The notes under the pieces: generated by a model
Seen by the model: only the letters and a program-made list of their open reading frames with translations
Told to the model about the DNA's origin: nothing
Database searches by the model: none
Assembly (NCBI RefSeq): GCF_000266945.1
Contig: NC_018025.1
Location: 3,662,001-3,726,000, forward strand
DNA: 64,000 nucleotides
Source: Desulfomonile tiedjei DSM 6799
Lineage (GTDB): Bacteria; Desulfobacterota; Desulfomonilia; Desulfomonilales; Desulfomonilaceae
Direction: 5' to 3'
Made by a program: the position numbers and the translations under genes
Shown: positions 25,751-35,656 of the stretch, piece after piece
Layout: every line of letters begins with the position of its first letter
Position numbering within the stretch: the first letter of the stretch is position 1

Positions 25751-27829
25751 ATGAGCACAAACAGACTGGCAAGCGAGAAGAGCCCGTATCTCCTACAACA
25801 TGCCCATAATCCGGTTGACTGGTATCCCTGGGGAGAAGAGGCATTCAAAAAAGCGCGAAGTGAAGACAAACCCATCTTCCTATCAATCGGATACTCCACT
25901 TGTCACTGGTGCCACGTCATGGAACACGAAAGTTTTGAAGATGAAGAGACCGCCGCCGCGATGAATCAATCTTTCGTCTCAATCAAGGTAGATCGGGAAG
26001 AGAGACCCGATCTCGACAACATCTACATGACCGTGTGTCAAATGATGACCGGAAGTGGAGGCTGGCCTCTCAATGTCGTGCTCACTCCTGACCTGAAGCC
26101 TTTTTTTGCGGGCACGTATTTTCCCAAGACGAGCAGATTCGGGAAGATAGGCATGGTGGAACTCTCGGACCGCATTCGAGAAATCTGGCAAACCCGGCGC
26201 AATGACGTGCTGGAATCCGCAGACAAGGTCACGAATGCATTGCGTCAGATGCCCGATGCGTCATCAGGGAGTGTCCAGGGAAAAGCTCTTCTCGAACAGG
26301 CATTCACCGAACTGGATAAACGCTTCGATCCTGCTCGGGGGGGATTCAGTCCGGCTCCCAAATTCCCGACTCCCCACAATCTGCTGTTTCTCCTGAGATA
26401 TTGGAAAAGAACCGGCGACGAGAAAGCGTTGAAAATGGTTGAGAAGACGCTCCATGCCTTGCGATTGGGAGGCATATACGATCATGTGGGATTCGGTTTT
26501 CATCGCTATTCCACGGACACGGAGTGGCTCGTCCCCCATTTTGAAAAGATGCTCTACGATCAGGCTTTGCTTACCATGGCGTACACCGAAGCATATCAGG
26601 CAACAGGAAACGAATTTTACGCGGACACCGCGAAAGAAATCGTCACGTACGTGCTCAGAGATATGACTTCGCCCCAGGGTGGCTTCTATTCCGCAGAAGA
26701 CGCTGACAGCGAGGGTGTTGAAGGAAAATTCTACGTGTGGACACTCAGGGAAATCGAGGATGTGCTCGGTCAAAAAGACGCAGCCCTCTATTCCGCTGTT
26801 TACAATTTCGAACCGGAGGGCAACTTTCACGATGAAGCTTCCGGACAAGCCACCGGAGCCAACATTCCCCACCTGCTCGCGCGATTTGAGGAAATTGCTG
26901 CAACCAGAGACATGACTCCCCATGAGCTTCATGATCGGCTGCGCGCCATTCGTGAGAAACTGTTCAGCACTCGGGAAAGACGAGTCCATCCTCATAAGGA
27001 TGACAAGATTCTCACGGATTGGAACGGTTTGATGATCGCGGCATTGGCCAAAGCGGCCCAGGTGTTCGAAAATCGTGAATACGGCGAAGCTGCAAGAAAA
27101 GCGGCAGATTTTCTGCTCAGCACATTGAGGGATGAACAGGGCAGGCTTTTGCATCGGTTCAGAGATGGAGAGGCAGGTTTGACCGCACATGTGGATGATT
27201 TCGCTTTCTTTGTCTGGGGACTGTTGGAACTCTACGAAACCGTTTTCGAGCCGCAGTACCTCGCAGCCGCACTGGAATTGAACGACGATCTTCTCAAACG
27301 CTTCTGGGACGATGAGCGGGGCGGTTTCTATTTCACTGCAATGGATGCCGAAAATCTCCTGGTGAGAACGAAAGAGGTCTACGATGGCGCTGTCCCGTCA
27401 GGAAACTCTGTATCCCTCCTGAATTTACTCCGACTCGGCAGGATGACGTCGAATCCTGAACTCGAGAGCAAGGCCGAACAGATAGCCAAAGCCTTTGCAG
27501 GCACTTTAAGACAATTCCCGTCCGCGTACACCCAGATGCTCGTGGGCCTGGAATTTGCCGAAGGCCGTACATACGAGGTTGTCATAGCCAATTCGGGCAC
27601 AGAAGACGTGCTTCCTATGCTTCGGATAATTCGGAGAAATTTCTTGCCGAACAAGGTTGTCCTGATGCGATTCCGGGATGGGAAGCATGAGAATTTGCTC
27701 CGTGTGGTGCGGTTCGATCACGATTTTGCCCTTTTGGAGAACAAAACCACAGCCTATGTCTGCGTGAATTACCATTGTGAATTGCCCACCACTGAACCTT
27801 CCAGAGTCTTGGAACTTTTGAGCGCTTGA
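25751..27829 (+). CDS. YyaL/spermatogenesis-associated-protein-20-like thioredoxin-domain protein
   Basis: This 692-residue cytosolic protein has an N-terminal thioredoxin fold (DUF255, about 1-165) with CHWC in [20 protein letters not shown], the signature of the YyaL group. A long (alpha/alpha)6-barrel-like region follows, with [21 protein letters not shown] and ALVPSGNSV-type stretches. It is annotated generally as thioredoxin domain-containing; the in vivo reaction is unknown. The length is normal. The ATG at 25751 lies in GAGGGGCGCACATG. A 13-bp terminator follows, so it is monocistronic or the last gene of a unit with the MqsA-like gene. Confidence 0.9.
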   Translation: MSTNRLASEKSPYLLQHAHNPVDWYPWGEEAFKKARSEDKPIFLSIGYSTCHWCHVMEHESFEDEETAAAMNQSFVSIKVDREERPDLDNIYMTVCQMMTGSGGWPLNVVLTPDLKPFFAGTYFPKTSRFGKIGMVELSDRIREIWQTRRNDVLESADKVTNALRQMPDASSGSVQGKALLEQAFTELDKRFDPARGGFSPAPKFPTPHNLLFLLRYWKRTGDEKALKMVEKTLHALRLGGIYDHVGFGFHRYSTDTEWLVPHFEKMLYDQALLTMAYTEAYQATGNEFYADTAKEIVTYVLRDMTSPQGGFYSAEDADSEGVEGKFYVWTLREIEDVLGQKDAALYSAVYNFEPEGNFHDEASGQATGANIPHLLARFEEIAATRDMTPHELHDRLRAIREKLFSTRERRVHPHKDDKILTDWNGLMIAALAKAAQVFENREYGEAARKAADFLLSTLRDEQGRLLHRFRDGEAGLTAHVDDFAFFVWGLLELYETVFEPQYLAAALELNDDLLKRFWDDERGGFYFTAMDAENLLVRTKEVYDGAVPSGNSVSLLNLLRLGRMTSNPELESKAEQIAKAFAGTLRQFPSAYTQMLVGLEFAEGRTYEVVIANSGTEDVLPMLRIIRRNFLPNKVVLMRFRDGKHENLLRVVRFDHDFALLENKTTAYVCVNYHCELPTTEPSRVLELLSA

Positions 27830-27836
27830 TCTATGG

Positions 27837-27866
27837 GAGGAATCCCCCTACCAAGGGGGATTCCTC
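27837..27866 (+). terminator. terminator after the YyaL-like gene
   Basis: A perfect 13-bp stem (GAGGAATCCCCCT at 27837-27849 with its complement at 27854-27866) and a 4-base loop, eight bases after the stop. The T tract is weak, so it could also protect the mRNA end. Confidence 0.7.
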
Positions 27867-27922
27867 GTACCTCACCTCACGAACTTTAGAGTCAGTGTCA
27901 AAAATTCTGTCGTTTATCCCGC

Positions 27923-28282
27923 GTGTGAATTACAGGATATTGGTAGGACCGGCGTCTCTGCGTCTCGAAAGTGTCTCAAAACCGTATTGACGTTCAGAAT
28001 CGTGCCACGCTGACCACCCGGCGCTGAAGCACCGAGCTATTTTCTGTCGCCCCTTTGGGGCTTAGGAAGGTGACGTCCCGGAGGGACGTAGGATAATAGC
28101 CCGGTAATTCATTGCCGGAAAGAAGGATGTCGTGCCACGACTTTTTTACATTTGCGACTCTTGAGACAGTCTCTCTCTGCCGGTCCATCGGAGGGATATC
28201 ATTTATTCATGTTGAATATGTGCCGGCACGGAGGCCGGCACCCACCAACACCCTTTTTCTGAATCAGACATTAGTTTTGGCA
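27923..28282 (+). repeat. dispersed repeat family A, copy split by an insertion
   Basis: The left part 27923-27960 (GTGAATTACAGGATATTGG, then GACCGGCGTCTCTG) and the right part from about 28175 (CTCTGCCGGTCC, then the GTGCCGGCACGG head and the tail with AATCAGACATTAG) together make a complete family A element like 50494-50640. In other copies GGCGTCTCTGCCGGTCC is continuous; here a roughly 210-base segment interrupts it. The remaining 28283-28498 shows no gene and must hold the tkt promoter. Confidence 0.8.
27961..28174. mobile_element. MITE-like insertion inside a family A repeat
   Basis: Inserted between the halves of a family A element, with CTCTG present on both sides (27956-27960 and 28175-28179) as a possible target duplication. 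Near its ends are inverted TGTCTCAA (27972-27979) and TTGAGACA (28161-28168). Inside are TCGTGCCACG twice in direct orientation (28000-28009 and 28130-28139) and small hairpins GCCCC-TTT-GGGGC (28039-28051) and ACGTCCC-GGA-GGGACGT (28073-28089). No ORF codes for a transposase, so movement would be in trans. The ends are not exact. Confidence 0.6.
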
Positions 28283-28498
28283 CTTACTATAGTACCGCCA
28301 GATCTTCTCATGCGCTTTATTCTCGATAATTTCGGATTTTTCCCAATCCATACATGAAAAATTTGTCATTTTTGGTTAATATGCTCCCCTGTTCCCCACC
28401 GTGCGCGTACGAAAACTTCTGTGCCAAAGATCTATCTTCTTGCGGCAAATACTCTGCATTGGTTGTGGAATAGGAACCCCCTTCGGAGGACTTGAAAT

Positions 28499-30517
28499 AT
28501 GAGCCTTTCTCAGCATCAGCTTGACGAACTCTGCGTAAACACCCTGAGAATACTCTCTGCAGAAGCAGTGCAAAAAGCGAATTCCGGCCATCCGGGACTC
28601 CCTTTGGGAGCTGCGGCGATGGCGTATGTTTTATGGACGAAATATCTCCGTTTTAACCCGTGCAATACCCGGTGGCCAAATCGTGATCGATACGTCCATT
28701 CGGCCGGCCACGGCTCGGCCCTGCTCTATTCTCTTCTTCATATGACCGGCTGCGATCTTTCGCTGGAAGACATAAAGCTGTTCAGGCAATGGCAGAGCAA
28801 AACCCCAGGACATCCCGAGTACGATCCGGAGCTCGGTGTTGAGGCAACTACAGGACCCCTCGGGCAGGGCTTCGGTATGGGTGTTGGCATGGCAATTGCC
28901 GAGCGGTTCCTTGCCGCGCAATTCAATCGTCCGGGGTATGCTGTCATGGATCATTTCACGTACGCGATCGTGTCGGACGGCGATCTCATGGAAGGCGTCG
29001 CTTCGGAAGCAGCTTCTCTTGCCGGTCACCTTCGTCTGGGTAAACTCATCTATCTGTACGACGACAATCACATTTGCATTGAAGGAGATACCGCGCTCAC
29101 TTTCACCGAAGACGTGGAACAACGTTTCAGGGCGTACGGATGGCAAGTGCTCAGGGTCACTGACGGGAATGACATAGACGCAATCGATTCCGCAATCAGA
29201 CATGCTCAAAGCGACCGAGACAGGCCTTCACTCATTATGGTGCGGAACAGGATCGGCTATGGCAGCCCCAAACAGGACAGTGCCAGTGCACATGGAGAGC
29301 CTCTTGGAGAAGAGGCGCTGAGAATCACGAAAGAAACGCTGAACTGGCCTCTTGAGCCCAGTTTCCATATTCCCGAGGAGGCTTTGATCGAATTCAGATT
29401 ATGTGTCGACCGCGGTAAGCAGTTGGAAAAAGAATGGGAAGATCTCTTCACCGCATACGCAAAAGCTTTTCCCGAAGAAGGTGAAGCGCTGAGAAGATAC
29501 TTTCGCGGTGAGCTTCCGGATGGCTGGGATGCCGACATTCCTGTATTTCCTCCGGATCCGAAGGGAGTGGCCACTCGGGTTGCTTCCGGCAAAGTGCTCA
29601 ATGCAATTGCAGGACGAGTGAGAAATCTCCTCGGTGGATCTGCGGATCTCGCTCCTTCAACAAAGACGCTGATTTCCGGCTCTCCCGATCAAGCGGCTCA
29701 AACTCCAGGAGGACGAAATCTTCGCTACGGGGTGCGAGAGCACGGCATGGGAGCCATAGTCAACGGCATGGCCCTTCATGGCGGCGTCATCCCGTATGGC
29801 TCGACGTTTCTCATCTTCTCCGATTATCTAAAGCCTTCATTGCGAGTAGCGGCACTTATGGGCGTGCACTCCTTGTTCGTGTTTACCCACGACAGTATTG
29901 CCGTAGGAGAGGACGGTCCGACTCACCAGCCTGTGGAACAACTCGTTTCCATGCGAGCCATCCCCAGATTCACGGTAATCAGACCTGCGGATGCAAACGA
30001 GACTGCAGAAGCCTGGAAGGTGGCTGTCACACGCAAGACTCCCATTGCGCTGATTCTCACACGGCAAAACGTACCGACTCTGGACCGCGACAGGTTTGCC
30101 GCGGCGAAAGAATTGGCCAAAGGAGCGTACATCCTGTCCGATTGCCAGGGCGATCCCGACATACTCCTGATTGCATCTGGTTCGGAGGTAGCTCTTGCAA
30201 TCAACGCCCAGGAACGCCTCGCTTCGGAAAAAGGAATCAAAGCCAGAGTAATTTCCATGCCGAGTTGGGAGCTTTTCTCGGAACAATCACAGGAATACAA
30301 GGACAGTGTGCTGCCGCCTCAGATCCAGACAAGACTCGCAATCGAAGCGGGATCGCGCTACGGCTGGGCTGAATGGACCGGATCGCAGGGAGATATTATC
30401 TCCGTAGATCGGTTCGGGTCCTCTGCTCCCGGAGGCGAGGTCATGAAAAGATATGGCTTCTCAGTGGAAAATGTAATGGAACGAGCTGAGGCTCTCATTG
30501 CGAGCACGACGAAATAA
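28499..30517 (+). CDS. tkt: transketolase
   Basis: This ThDP-dependent enzyme of the non-oxidative pentose phosphate pathway has 672 residues. The N-terminal ThDP domain shows the motif [32 protein letters not shown], with [12 protein letters not shown] near residue 70. The pyrimidine-binding domain has [15 protein letters not shown] and the conserved Glu in [10 protein letters not shown]. The C-terminal domain ends [25 protein letters not shown], all as expected. Start ATG 28499 follows GGAGG with an 8-base spacer. It is monocistronic; the flanking regions are full of repeats. Confidence 0.97.
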   Translation: MSLSQHQLDELCVNTLRILSAEAVQKANSGHPGLPLGAAAMAYVLWTKYLRFNPCNTRWPNRDRYVHSAGHGSALLYSLLHMTGCDLSLEDIKLFRQWQSKTPGHPEYDPELGVEATTGPLGQGFGMGVGMAIAERFLAAQFNRPGYAVMDHFTYAIVSDGDLMEGVASEAASLAGHLRLGKLIYLYDDNHICIEGDTALTFTEDVEQRFRAYGWQVLRVTDGNDIDAIDSAIRHAQSDRDRPSLIMVRNRIGYGSPKQDSASAHGEPLGEEALRITKETLNWPLEPSFHIPEEALIEFRLCVDRGKQLEKEWEDLFTAYAKAFPEEGEALRRYFRGELPDGWDADIPVFPPDPKGVATRVASGKVLNAIAGRVRNLLGGSADLAPSTKTLISGSPDQAAQTPGGRNLRYGVREHGMGAIVNGMALHGGVIPYGSTFLIFSDYLKPSLRVAALMGVHSLFVFTHDSIAVGEDGPTHQPVEQLVSMRAIPRFTVIRPADANETAEAWKVAVTRKTPIALILTRQNVPTLDRDRFAAAKELAKGAYILSDCQGDPDILLIASGSEVALAINAQERLASEKGIKARVISMPSWELFSEQSQEYKDSVLPPQIQTRLAIEAGSRYGWAEWTGSQGDIISVDRFGSSAPGGEVMKRYGFSVENVMERAEALIASTTK

Positions 30518-30531
30518 TCCCTCATATTCTG

Positions 30532-30633
30532 GAGGCGTCTCTGCCGGTCCATTCTATCGATATCATTAATCATATTGAAGATGTGCCGGCACGGAGGCCG
30601 GCACCCACTAATGCCATAAGCGTTATATCAGAG
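30532..30633 (+). repeat. dispersed repeat family A, copy 3
   Basis: Contains GGCGTCTCTGCCGGTCC, an AT-rich linker (ATATCATTAATCATATTGAAG) shortened here, and the second head GTGCCGGC-ACGGAG-GCCGGCAC, a perfect 8-bp stem with a 6-base loop. It starts 15 bases after tkt. A sequence like the family A tail (CCTCAATCGGACATTCATTTT) appears separately near 30811. Confidence 0.85.
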
Positions 30634-30723
30634 TGTCCCCCCCCCTTTTACAAAGGGGGGCCAGGGGGGATTTTGATCTAAGCCCCTGAAATCCCCCTGA
30701 ATCCCCCTTTATAAGAGGGGGAC
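30634..30723. repeat. C/G-rich inverted repeat element (MITE-like)
   Basis: About 90 bases bounded by GTCCCCC and GGGGGAC, whose two halves are inverted copies of each other (runs of C, TTTTACAAAG or its complement, then CAGGGGGGATTTT). It is inserted between repeat A copy 3 and a family A tail-like sequence. The rest of the gap to 30937 holds no gene. Confidence 0.65.
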
Positions 30724-30937
30724 ATTGATGATGGTCTTCTTGACACAAGGAGGTGCCCATTTAAGCAATTCGACCCTAAGTTAACGCATATTCCGACCAA
30801 GATCCTGTCCTCAATCGGACATTCATTTTGGGAGTTGCCATAACGGGTTTTTCCCCGTAATGATGCCATGTTAGCTCTTGAGGCTGTCTGGGACAAAGAG
30901 ACTGGAAGGGCAAAATAGCGCAGATGAAAACGATTTC

Positions 30938-31489
30938 TCAATGCAACCGCCTATCTTCCGAGAGAATCTTCTCAATTTCGGAGACTATCTTTTCCGCCCA
31001 TTGCTCGGGATACGTTGCAAACAGGTGTCTCATGCTGTAATGCCTGAGGCCCCATTTCCACACCATCGCATCGGCTTCGTATTCGATGCGTTCCCGAAAT
31101 CGGGCTCGATCGCCCCGAGGGACAGGCCATTCGTCTTCAGGAAGTCTTTCACGTACCACATGTCCGAGTTCTCTGAAGAAAGCACCGAGAAACAAATCCT
31201 CAGGCCAGTCTTCCTGCTCCTGCCGGATGATTATGAAGTAATTGAGACCGCTCGGTTTTCGCAATGTCTTTGTGGCCATTCCGAGAGGAATTTGCAGGTT
31301 GGGCTCGATGACAATCGTAAGAACGCGGTTTTCCGAAAGAAACAAATCCAAAATGTCGTCCGGTAAAAGTGAAAAAGCTTTCTCCAACCGGCCCGTGGTC
31401 TGAGGCTTTACTTCTCTTTGCTTCGACTGAATCTTTGACTGCACATGACTCCGTACGTATTTGGCAATGGATAAATCGCTCACTGACAT
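30938..31489 (-). CDS. putative zincin-like protein with degenerate HExxH motif
   Basis: This 183-residue protein has no clear signal or TM segment. In the middle it reads FLGAFFRELGHVVRERLPEDEWP and 25 residues later RIEYEADAMVWKWG. This resembles the metallopeptidase layout HELGH ... E.EAD, but the first His is Arg (codon AGA), so zinc binding and catalysis are doubtful. It may be a pseudoenzyme or a family variant. The start is taken at ATG 31489 with AGAGGAG upstream; the ATG six bases earlier lies on top of the ribosome binding site. It follows the exported TPR gene by 29 bases, probably as one transcript. Confidence 0.55.
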   Translation of the reverse strand: MSVSDLSIAKYVRSHVQSKIQSKQREVKPQTTGRLEKAFSLLPDDILDLFLSENRVLTIVIEPNLQIPLGMATKTLRKPSGLNYFIIIRQEQEDWPEDLFLGAFFRELGHVVRERLPEDEWPVPRGDRARFRERIEYEADAMVWKWGLRHYSMRHLFATYPEQWAEKIVSEIEKILSEDRRLH

Positions 31490-31518
31490 TGGCATCTCCT
31501 CTGGTAATTATAGGCACT

Positions 31519-32742
31519 CTACCACAAGTTACTGAACGGAGACGGTCCTGAGACAGGAGTTCCCGTCGCTGTATCCGAAGGAGCGCCTTGCCATTTGGCG
31601 AGTAATTCGAGGTACTCTTTGTTCGTGGGATCCATTGTCAAAGCTTTCTGCAGAGTACGTACAGCCAGGGCCTTCTGATTATTCGCGAACTGGATTTCAG
31701 CGAGATTTTCCAGAATGTCCGGGCTGTCTCCCTTCCCGAGGGCCAGCGCTTTTTCCGCTAGCTTCAGAGCCATTGTGGAATTCTTATACTTCGGATCGGT
31801 TGAAAAAGCATACACCTGTGCAAGGGCCGCATAACCAGGAGCAAACTTCTTATCCAAATCTATAGCTTTCTCCAGATCCTTTACTGCAAGCTCAAATTCT
31901 CCCATCTTTCTGTACGCAGTTCCTCTATCTTTGTACAACAGTGGAGAATCCGGATTCATTTCAATGACTTTACTGATCTCTTCAACTGCTTTGTCGTGTC
32001 TTCCTTTTCCGCTCAAGGCCATGCCTCGGTTGTGATACGCGGAGGAAAACTTGGAATCCAGTTTCAGGGTGCGCTCGAAATCCTCTAACGCCCGATCGAA
32101 ATCCTTTTGGCGCAAGTACGCTACGCCGCGATTGTTGAAGTACATTGCCTTGGTGGAATCAAGTGAAATAGCACGGTCAAAGTCTTCTACTGCACGGGCA
32201 TATTCATGTTTTCCGTTCAGGGCGAATCCCCGATTATTATAGTACCGGGCGTCGTTCGAATTCAGTCTAATGGCGGCATCGAAATCACGTACTGCGGAAT
32301 CGTAGTCATGTTTGCCATTGAATGCAAAGCCACGGGTATTCAGTGCTTCGGAAGACGTTGGGTCGAGTTGCACTGCCTGGTTTAGCGCCTCAATCGCGTG
32401 CTCGTAATCGTTCAACGCATTATAAGCAAAACCTAGTCTCGTATATGCAGCGGCATATGCCGGGTCCAGCTTGACAGCCTGAAGAAGGTCTTTAATAGCG
32501 GATTGCGGATCTCCTTTTCGAAGATTGACTTCTCCCCGTTTTGCCCATGCGTGAGCGGATTGGCCCTGTAATTTCAGCGCTTCCGTCAGTCTGGCCAAAG
32601 CGTCGTCCAAATTTCCTGCATCTTCCGCATCCAGCCCCGCTCTGAACAGGTCCGTGAAATTGGCGGCTTGAATCTCGGTATTTCCCATGTACGTGAGAAC
32701 AAGAATACCGATCGCCACGAAGGCGGATTTCTTCAAAAGCAT
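31519..32742 (-). CDS. exported tetratricopeptide repeat protein
   Basis: This 407-residue protein with a signal peptide (MLLKKSAFVAIGILVLTYMG) is composed of about nine consecutive TPR units of 34 residues from residue 34 to 330. Each has the A..Y..N.RG...YDYD/AVEDFDRAI form (for example YYNNRGFALNGKHEYARAVEDFD). TPR units of this type mediate protein contacts; no enzymatic domain is present. GAGGAGAAGTC precedes ATG 32742. It is transcribed towards the zincin-like gene, so the two may form a small periplasmic or membrane complex (inference). It diverges from the nitroreductase gene. Confidence 0.82.
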   Translation of the reverse strand: MLLKKSAFVAIGILVLTYMGNTEIQAANFTDLFRAGLDAEDAGNLDDALARLTEALKLQGQSAHAWAKRGEVNLRKGDPQSAIKDLLQAVKLDPAYAAAYTRLGFAYNALNDYEHAIEALNQAVQLDPTSSEALNTRGFAFNGKHDYDSAVRDFDAAIRLNSNDARYYNNRGFALNGKHEYARAVEDFDRAISLDSTKAMYFNNRGVAYLRQKDFDRALEDFERTLKLDSKFSSAYHNRGMALSGKGRHDKAVEEISKVIEMNPDSPLLYKDRGTAYRKMGEFELAVKDLEKAIDLDKKFAPGYAALAQVYAFSTDPKYKNSTMALKLAEKALALGKGDSPDILENLAEIQFANNQKALAVRTLQKALTMDPTNKEYLELLAKWQGAPSDTATGTPVSGPSPFSNLW

Positions 32743-32856
32743 GACTTCTCCTCAGAAATAGGGCAAAATCAGCACGCGGCGGTACCGCACCCGTCGCTGA
32801 CTTATACCCGGTTTAGCACACTTTATCAAGACAGCAGGCCGACAAGGAGAACGCAT

Positions 32857-33510
32857 ATGGACTTGCTCGATACATTGAGGATGCGCAGGAGTGTCCGAGC
32901 TTTCCTGAACGAATCCCTATCCCGGGAACTGCTCGAGAGTATACTGGCCGATGCCCGCAATGCACCATCTGCCATAAATATGCAACCGTGGGAAGTGCAC
33001 ATGGTTTTGAATGAAGAAAGAAAAAGGCTGTCACGTCGGCTCCTGAAATCCTTCAGAGAAAGAGCCATCATGTGCGGGCCCGGTGCAGTTCAGCCGATTC
33101 CGGACAAGTTCATGAGTAGAGCACGAGAATGTTCGGAGCTCATGGACCCCTTCGTCCAAAGGATGGGGACGGATTTCAAGGCGTTCGTGAATGAGGGCAG
33201 CCTGAATTTCTATGGTGCTCCTGCGGTGGCGCTGGTATTTGTCGACTCCTGTTTTCCTGAGGTGCGATGGGTGGATGCGGGAATTTTCCTGAGCTATCTG
33301 ATGCTGGCAGCAGCAGGTCATGGGATTTCAAGCTGTCCCGTCGGACTCGTAAAATCGTACGAGGACGAAATAAAAGATCATCTCAATATACCGGATCAAA
33401 AGACTTTCTTGATTTCTCTCGCTCTGGGGAAACCGGATTCACAGGCGGCAGTTAATGAGTTCAAATCTCCAAGAATTGGATTGGATCAGTTCGTGAGGTG
33501 GATTGAGTAA
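32857..33510 (+). CDS. nitroreductase-family protein
   Basis: This 217-residue FMN protein of the nitroreductase superfamily starts MDLLDTLRMRRSVRAFLNESLSRELLESILADARNAPSAINMQPWEV, with the RRSVR flavin-phosphate contact and the N-Q-P motif. Later come GAPAVALVFVD, AGIFLSYLMLAAAGHGISSCPVG and LALGKPDS. Substrate (nitro compound, quinone or flavin) cannot be told. ATG 32857 follows AAGGAG with an 8-base spacer; the longer frame to 32668 runs back over the TPR gene's start and is not used. A hairpin terminator follows. Confidence 0.9.
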   Translation: MDLLDTLRMRRSVRAFLNESLSRELLESILADARNAPSAINMQPWEVHMVLNEERKRLSRRLLKSFRERAIMCGPGAVQPIPDKFMSRARECSELMDPFVQRMGTDFKAFVNEGSLNFYGAPAVALVFVDSCFPEVRWVDAGIFLSYLMLAAAGHGISSCPVGLVKSYEDEIKDHLNIPDQKTFLISLALGKPDSQAAVNEFKSPRIGLDQFVRWIE

Positions 33511-33525
33511 GGTGGCTTGAAAAGG

Positions 33526-33549
33526 CCGGGGACTGCATCGAGTCCCCGG
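33526..33549. terminator. hairpin between nitroreductase and minor-pilin operon
   Basis: A perfect 9-bp stem CCGGGGACT / AGTCCCCGG with a 6-base loop (GCATCG), 15 bases after the nitroreductase stop. There is no T tract. A nearly identical hairpin with loop GGCATC occurs at 46701-46724. Confidence 0.55.
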
Positions 33550-33637
33550 TAATCGTATCGCCTCTCATTTCTGAGTCAATATCTCGCCCTCATGTGCATA
33601 AGCCGCGAAAGTAATATCAGAAAAAATTATTTTTGCA

Positions 33638-34156
33638 CTAATTTTTTGCGTATTTCTTTGCGGCCATGAAAACAGCCGTCTCAGGCGGTATACTTTCCTT
33701 TGCTTCCCGTTTCCCGGTTCCTTCGGCAACCCAGAATTGCACATGATAGCCTTCAGCCGTGCCCAGTTCCCATCCGGCCAACTCCTGGGGATCGGTGTTG
33801 TATCCCTCGATAACTATACGGGCGACAGCCGTGCCGACGGAAACCTGCTGTCCGGTCTGCCCTTGAATATCCACCTTCAATACCGTGGCTGTTTCCGAAG
33901 GTCCGCTCGGCCCCAGGAACCGTGTCCACACCACAGTCGGGCCACCTTTGAACAGAACAGTGTCACGAGCCAGAATTTCCGGAAACGCATATGCGGCGGC
34001 TCCATCTGCCAACCCGAACGTTCGGTCGTAATTTTTCTGGGCCTGGGTAATCTTTTCGTCATATCGTGATTGAAGGAGAAGTCCTGCTCCCACAATGCTG
34101 ACAACCGCCAAGACTAGCAATACTATGGCAATGGCAGATCCTTTTTCGTTTTTCAT
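33638..34156 (-). CDS. pilX: PilX-type minor pilin assembly protein
   Basis: This 172-residue protein has an N-terminal hydrophobic segment (MKNEKGSAIAIVLLVLAVVSIVGAGLLLQSR), which lacks the usual F-T-x-x-E but fits PilX-like pilus assembly proteins with the class III start G-S-A. The mature part is globular, with Trp-rich stretches (VVWTRFLG, ELAGWELGTAEGYHVQFWVAEG). It should be a minor pseudopilin that primes the pilus tip. ATG 34156 follows GGAGGAGAATTC; the open frame upstream has no signal. It is the last gene of the pilin operon, 17 bases from pilW. Confidence 0.75.
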   Translation of the reverse strand: MKNEKGSAIAIVLLVLAVVSIVGAGLLLQSRYDEKITQAQKNYDRTFGLADGAAAYAFPEILARDTVLFKGGPTVVWTRFLGPSGPSETATVLKVDIQGQTGQQVSVGTAVARIVIEGYNTDPQELAGWELGTAEGYHVQFWVAEGTGKREAKESIPPETAVFMAAKKYAKN

Positions 34157-34172
34157 GAATTCTCCTCCATTA

Positions 34173-35180
34173 TTAAAGACCGACAAATGCCAGGTTTCTG
34201 GGACTGATACGAAGCGTTCGTTTGACGGTCGAGCCCCAACTGGTAGCTCCCCCGGTACCTTTGTTAACCTGATACGACAACGAAATCTCCACAAGTCTGA
34301 CGTTTGCTGGATCGCCGCCCGTATCCCAACTGCCGCCTGTATATTGTCTTCTCACTTTGAAATCTACGAGGTTCATGAACTTGTCACCTCTATCAGTAGT
34401 GGGATCCCAACCCAGCAGGGGTTCTCCATAAGGGTTGGCATCACTACCGCGATTTCTCCACAATGAATAATAGCTCACCGTCTTCGGGCTGCCGTAAAAT
34501 GATTCGGTCCGGTCCACCTTGATCATCCGATACGAAACAGCGGGGACAACAATAGTATTGGGAGCGAGCGAAGATGATGTAACAAACGGGAATGTCCAAT
34601 CCTGAGTCCCGAGAACGCTCGGATTAACAACAGCGGTTGTAGCTTTCACATCAACCTCCACCGAAACTGGTGGCGTGGTTTTGCTTGTGGGGGTAGTGTC
34701 CGCAAGGACCGCACCGACACTCCCGTTCAATGTATTTGAAGACCTCTGCGGAATACCTTGCAGCACGAGCCGGGAAGGATCCACAAGTTTTACAAATCCC
34801 TGATAAGGAGCATCCAGGCAGCGATCGCACCAAATGGTGTTCATCCTCAGAAATGTCAAATCGGTGGCTCGGTCCAAGTACTGAAGACTGAGATAATCGC
34901 TGTAACTTACATAAAGTGCATCGGGAGATCCTGAAGTTGTCTTTACGTGTAATGCAAGCTTGGCATGATCTGCAGAAACACCGAAACCGGCCTGCTGAAT
35001 ATCTCGACTTATCAAAGCAAGTGTAGCGAAGACCCGTTCATCTGTAGTCTTGTCGCGAAAGGATTCATGCCCGCGCTTGCTTTGGAATATGAAAAGCGAG
35101 AGAGCACCGGCAATGGCCATGCCGAGGATCAACATGCCAATCATGAGTTCCATTAATGTAAAGCCTTTTTGATTCCGCAT
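34173..35180 (-). CDS. pilW: PilW-type minor prepilin
   Basis: This 335-residue protein has a type IV prepilin leader with processing after Gly and methylation-type Phe (MRNQKG/FTLMELMIGMLILGMAIAGALSLFIFQS), so PilD should cut it. The large soluble part resembles PilW, the tip-complex minor pilin (DIQQAGFGVSADH, TDRGDKFMNLVDFKVRRQYTGGS). A CDRC pair lies near residue 115. It follows pilV by 15 bases and precedes pilX. Confidence 0.85.
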   Translation of the reverse strand: MRNQKGFTLMELMIGMLILGMAIAGALSLFIFQSKRGHESFRDKTTDERVFATLALISRDIQQAGFGVSADHAKLALHVKTTSGSPDALYVSYSDYLSLQYLDRATDLTFLRMNTIWCDRCLDAPYQGFVKLVDPSRLVLQGIPQRSSNTLNGSVGAVLADTTPTSKTTPPVSVEVDVKATTAVVNPSVLGTQDWTFPFVTSSSLAPNTIVVPAVSYRMIKVDRTESFYGSPKTVSYYSLWRNRGSDANPYGEPLLGWDPTTDRGDKFMNLVDFKVRRQYTGGSWDTGGDPANVRLVEISLSYQVNKGTGGATSWGSTVKRTLRISPRNLAFVGL

Positions 35181-35195
35181 GATTCCCTCAGATAA

Positions 35196-35639
35196 TCAAC
35201 TGTTGTTTTCTACAGCGACGATTCGGAGCTTCCTCGGACAAGTGTCCACCGACGACCGGGAACAATTGGTGGAGCCCCAGCCAACGAGGACGTCTATTGT
35301 CTTGAATCCGGTGTATTTCTTGGTATTCCATCTGCAGAAGAAGGTGCCGTCAGTTGCTGTCGTGTCTTTCCAGACCAGTTCCCCCCCAATTATCACCCCG
35401 TCACCATCCTCGGGAAGTGCCTCGGGCGTGGTAGGAGGAGAAGTGGGCAGATTGCCCGCTTTGAATCTCTCAACTATTTGCGTTGCAATCACATGTGCTC
35501 TTCTTTGTTTTGCGCTATGTCTTTCGGACTGGAATGTCTGATATATCATGCTACTGACTGCAGCCATTCCAATCGACAATATTCCGATGGCAACTATCAG
35601 TTCTATCAGAGAAAAACCCTTTTTGCTTGATATGTTCAC
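35196..35639 (-). CDS. pilV: PilV-type minor prepilin
   Basis: This 147-residue prepilin has leader MNISSKKG/FSLIELIVAIGILSIGMAAVSSMIYQTF. The tail has Cys pairs and a Trp-Lys-Asp-Thr segment (ELVWKDTTATDGTFFCRWNTK) as in PilV-like proteins. The start is GTG 35639 with GGGAGG upstream. It is the second of four prepilin-like genes in the operon. Confidence 0.85.
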   Translation of the reverse strand: MNISSKKGFSLIELIVAIGILSIGMAAVSSMIYQTFQSERHSAKQRRAHVIATQIVERFKAGNLPTSPPTTPEALPEDGDGVIIGGELVWKDTTATDGTFFCRWNTKKYTGFKTIDVLVGWGSTNCSRSSVDTCPRKLRIVAVENNS

Positions 35640-35656
35640 AGTTGCCTCCCAAATTA

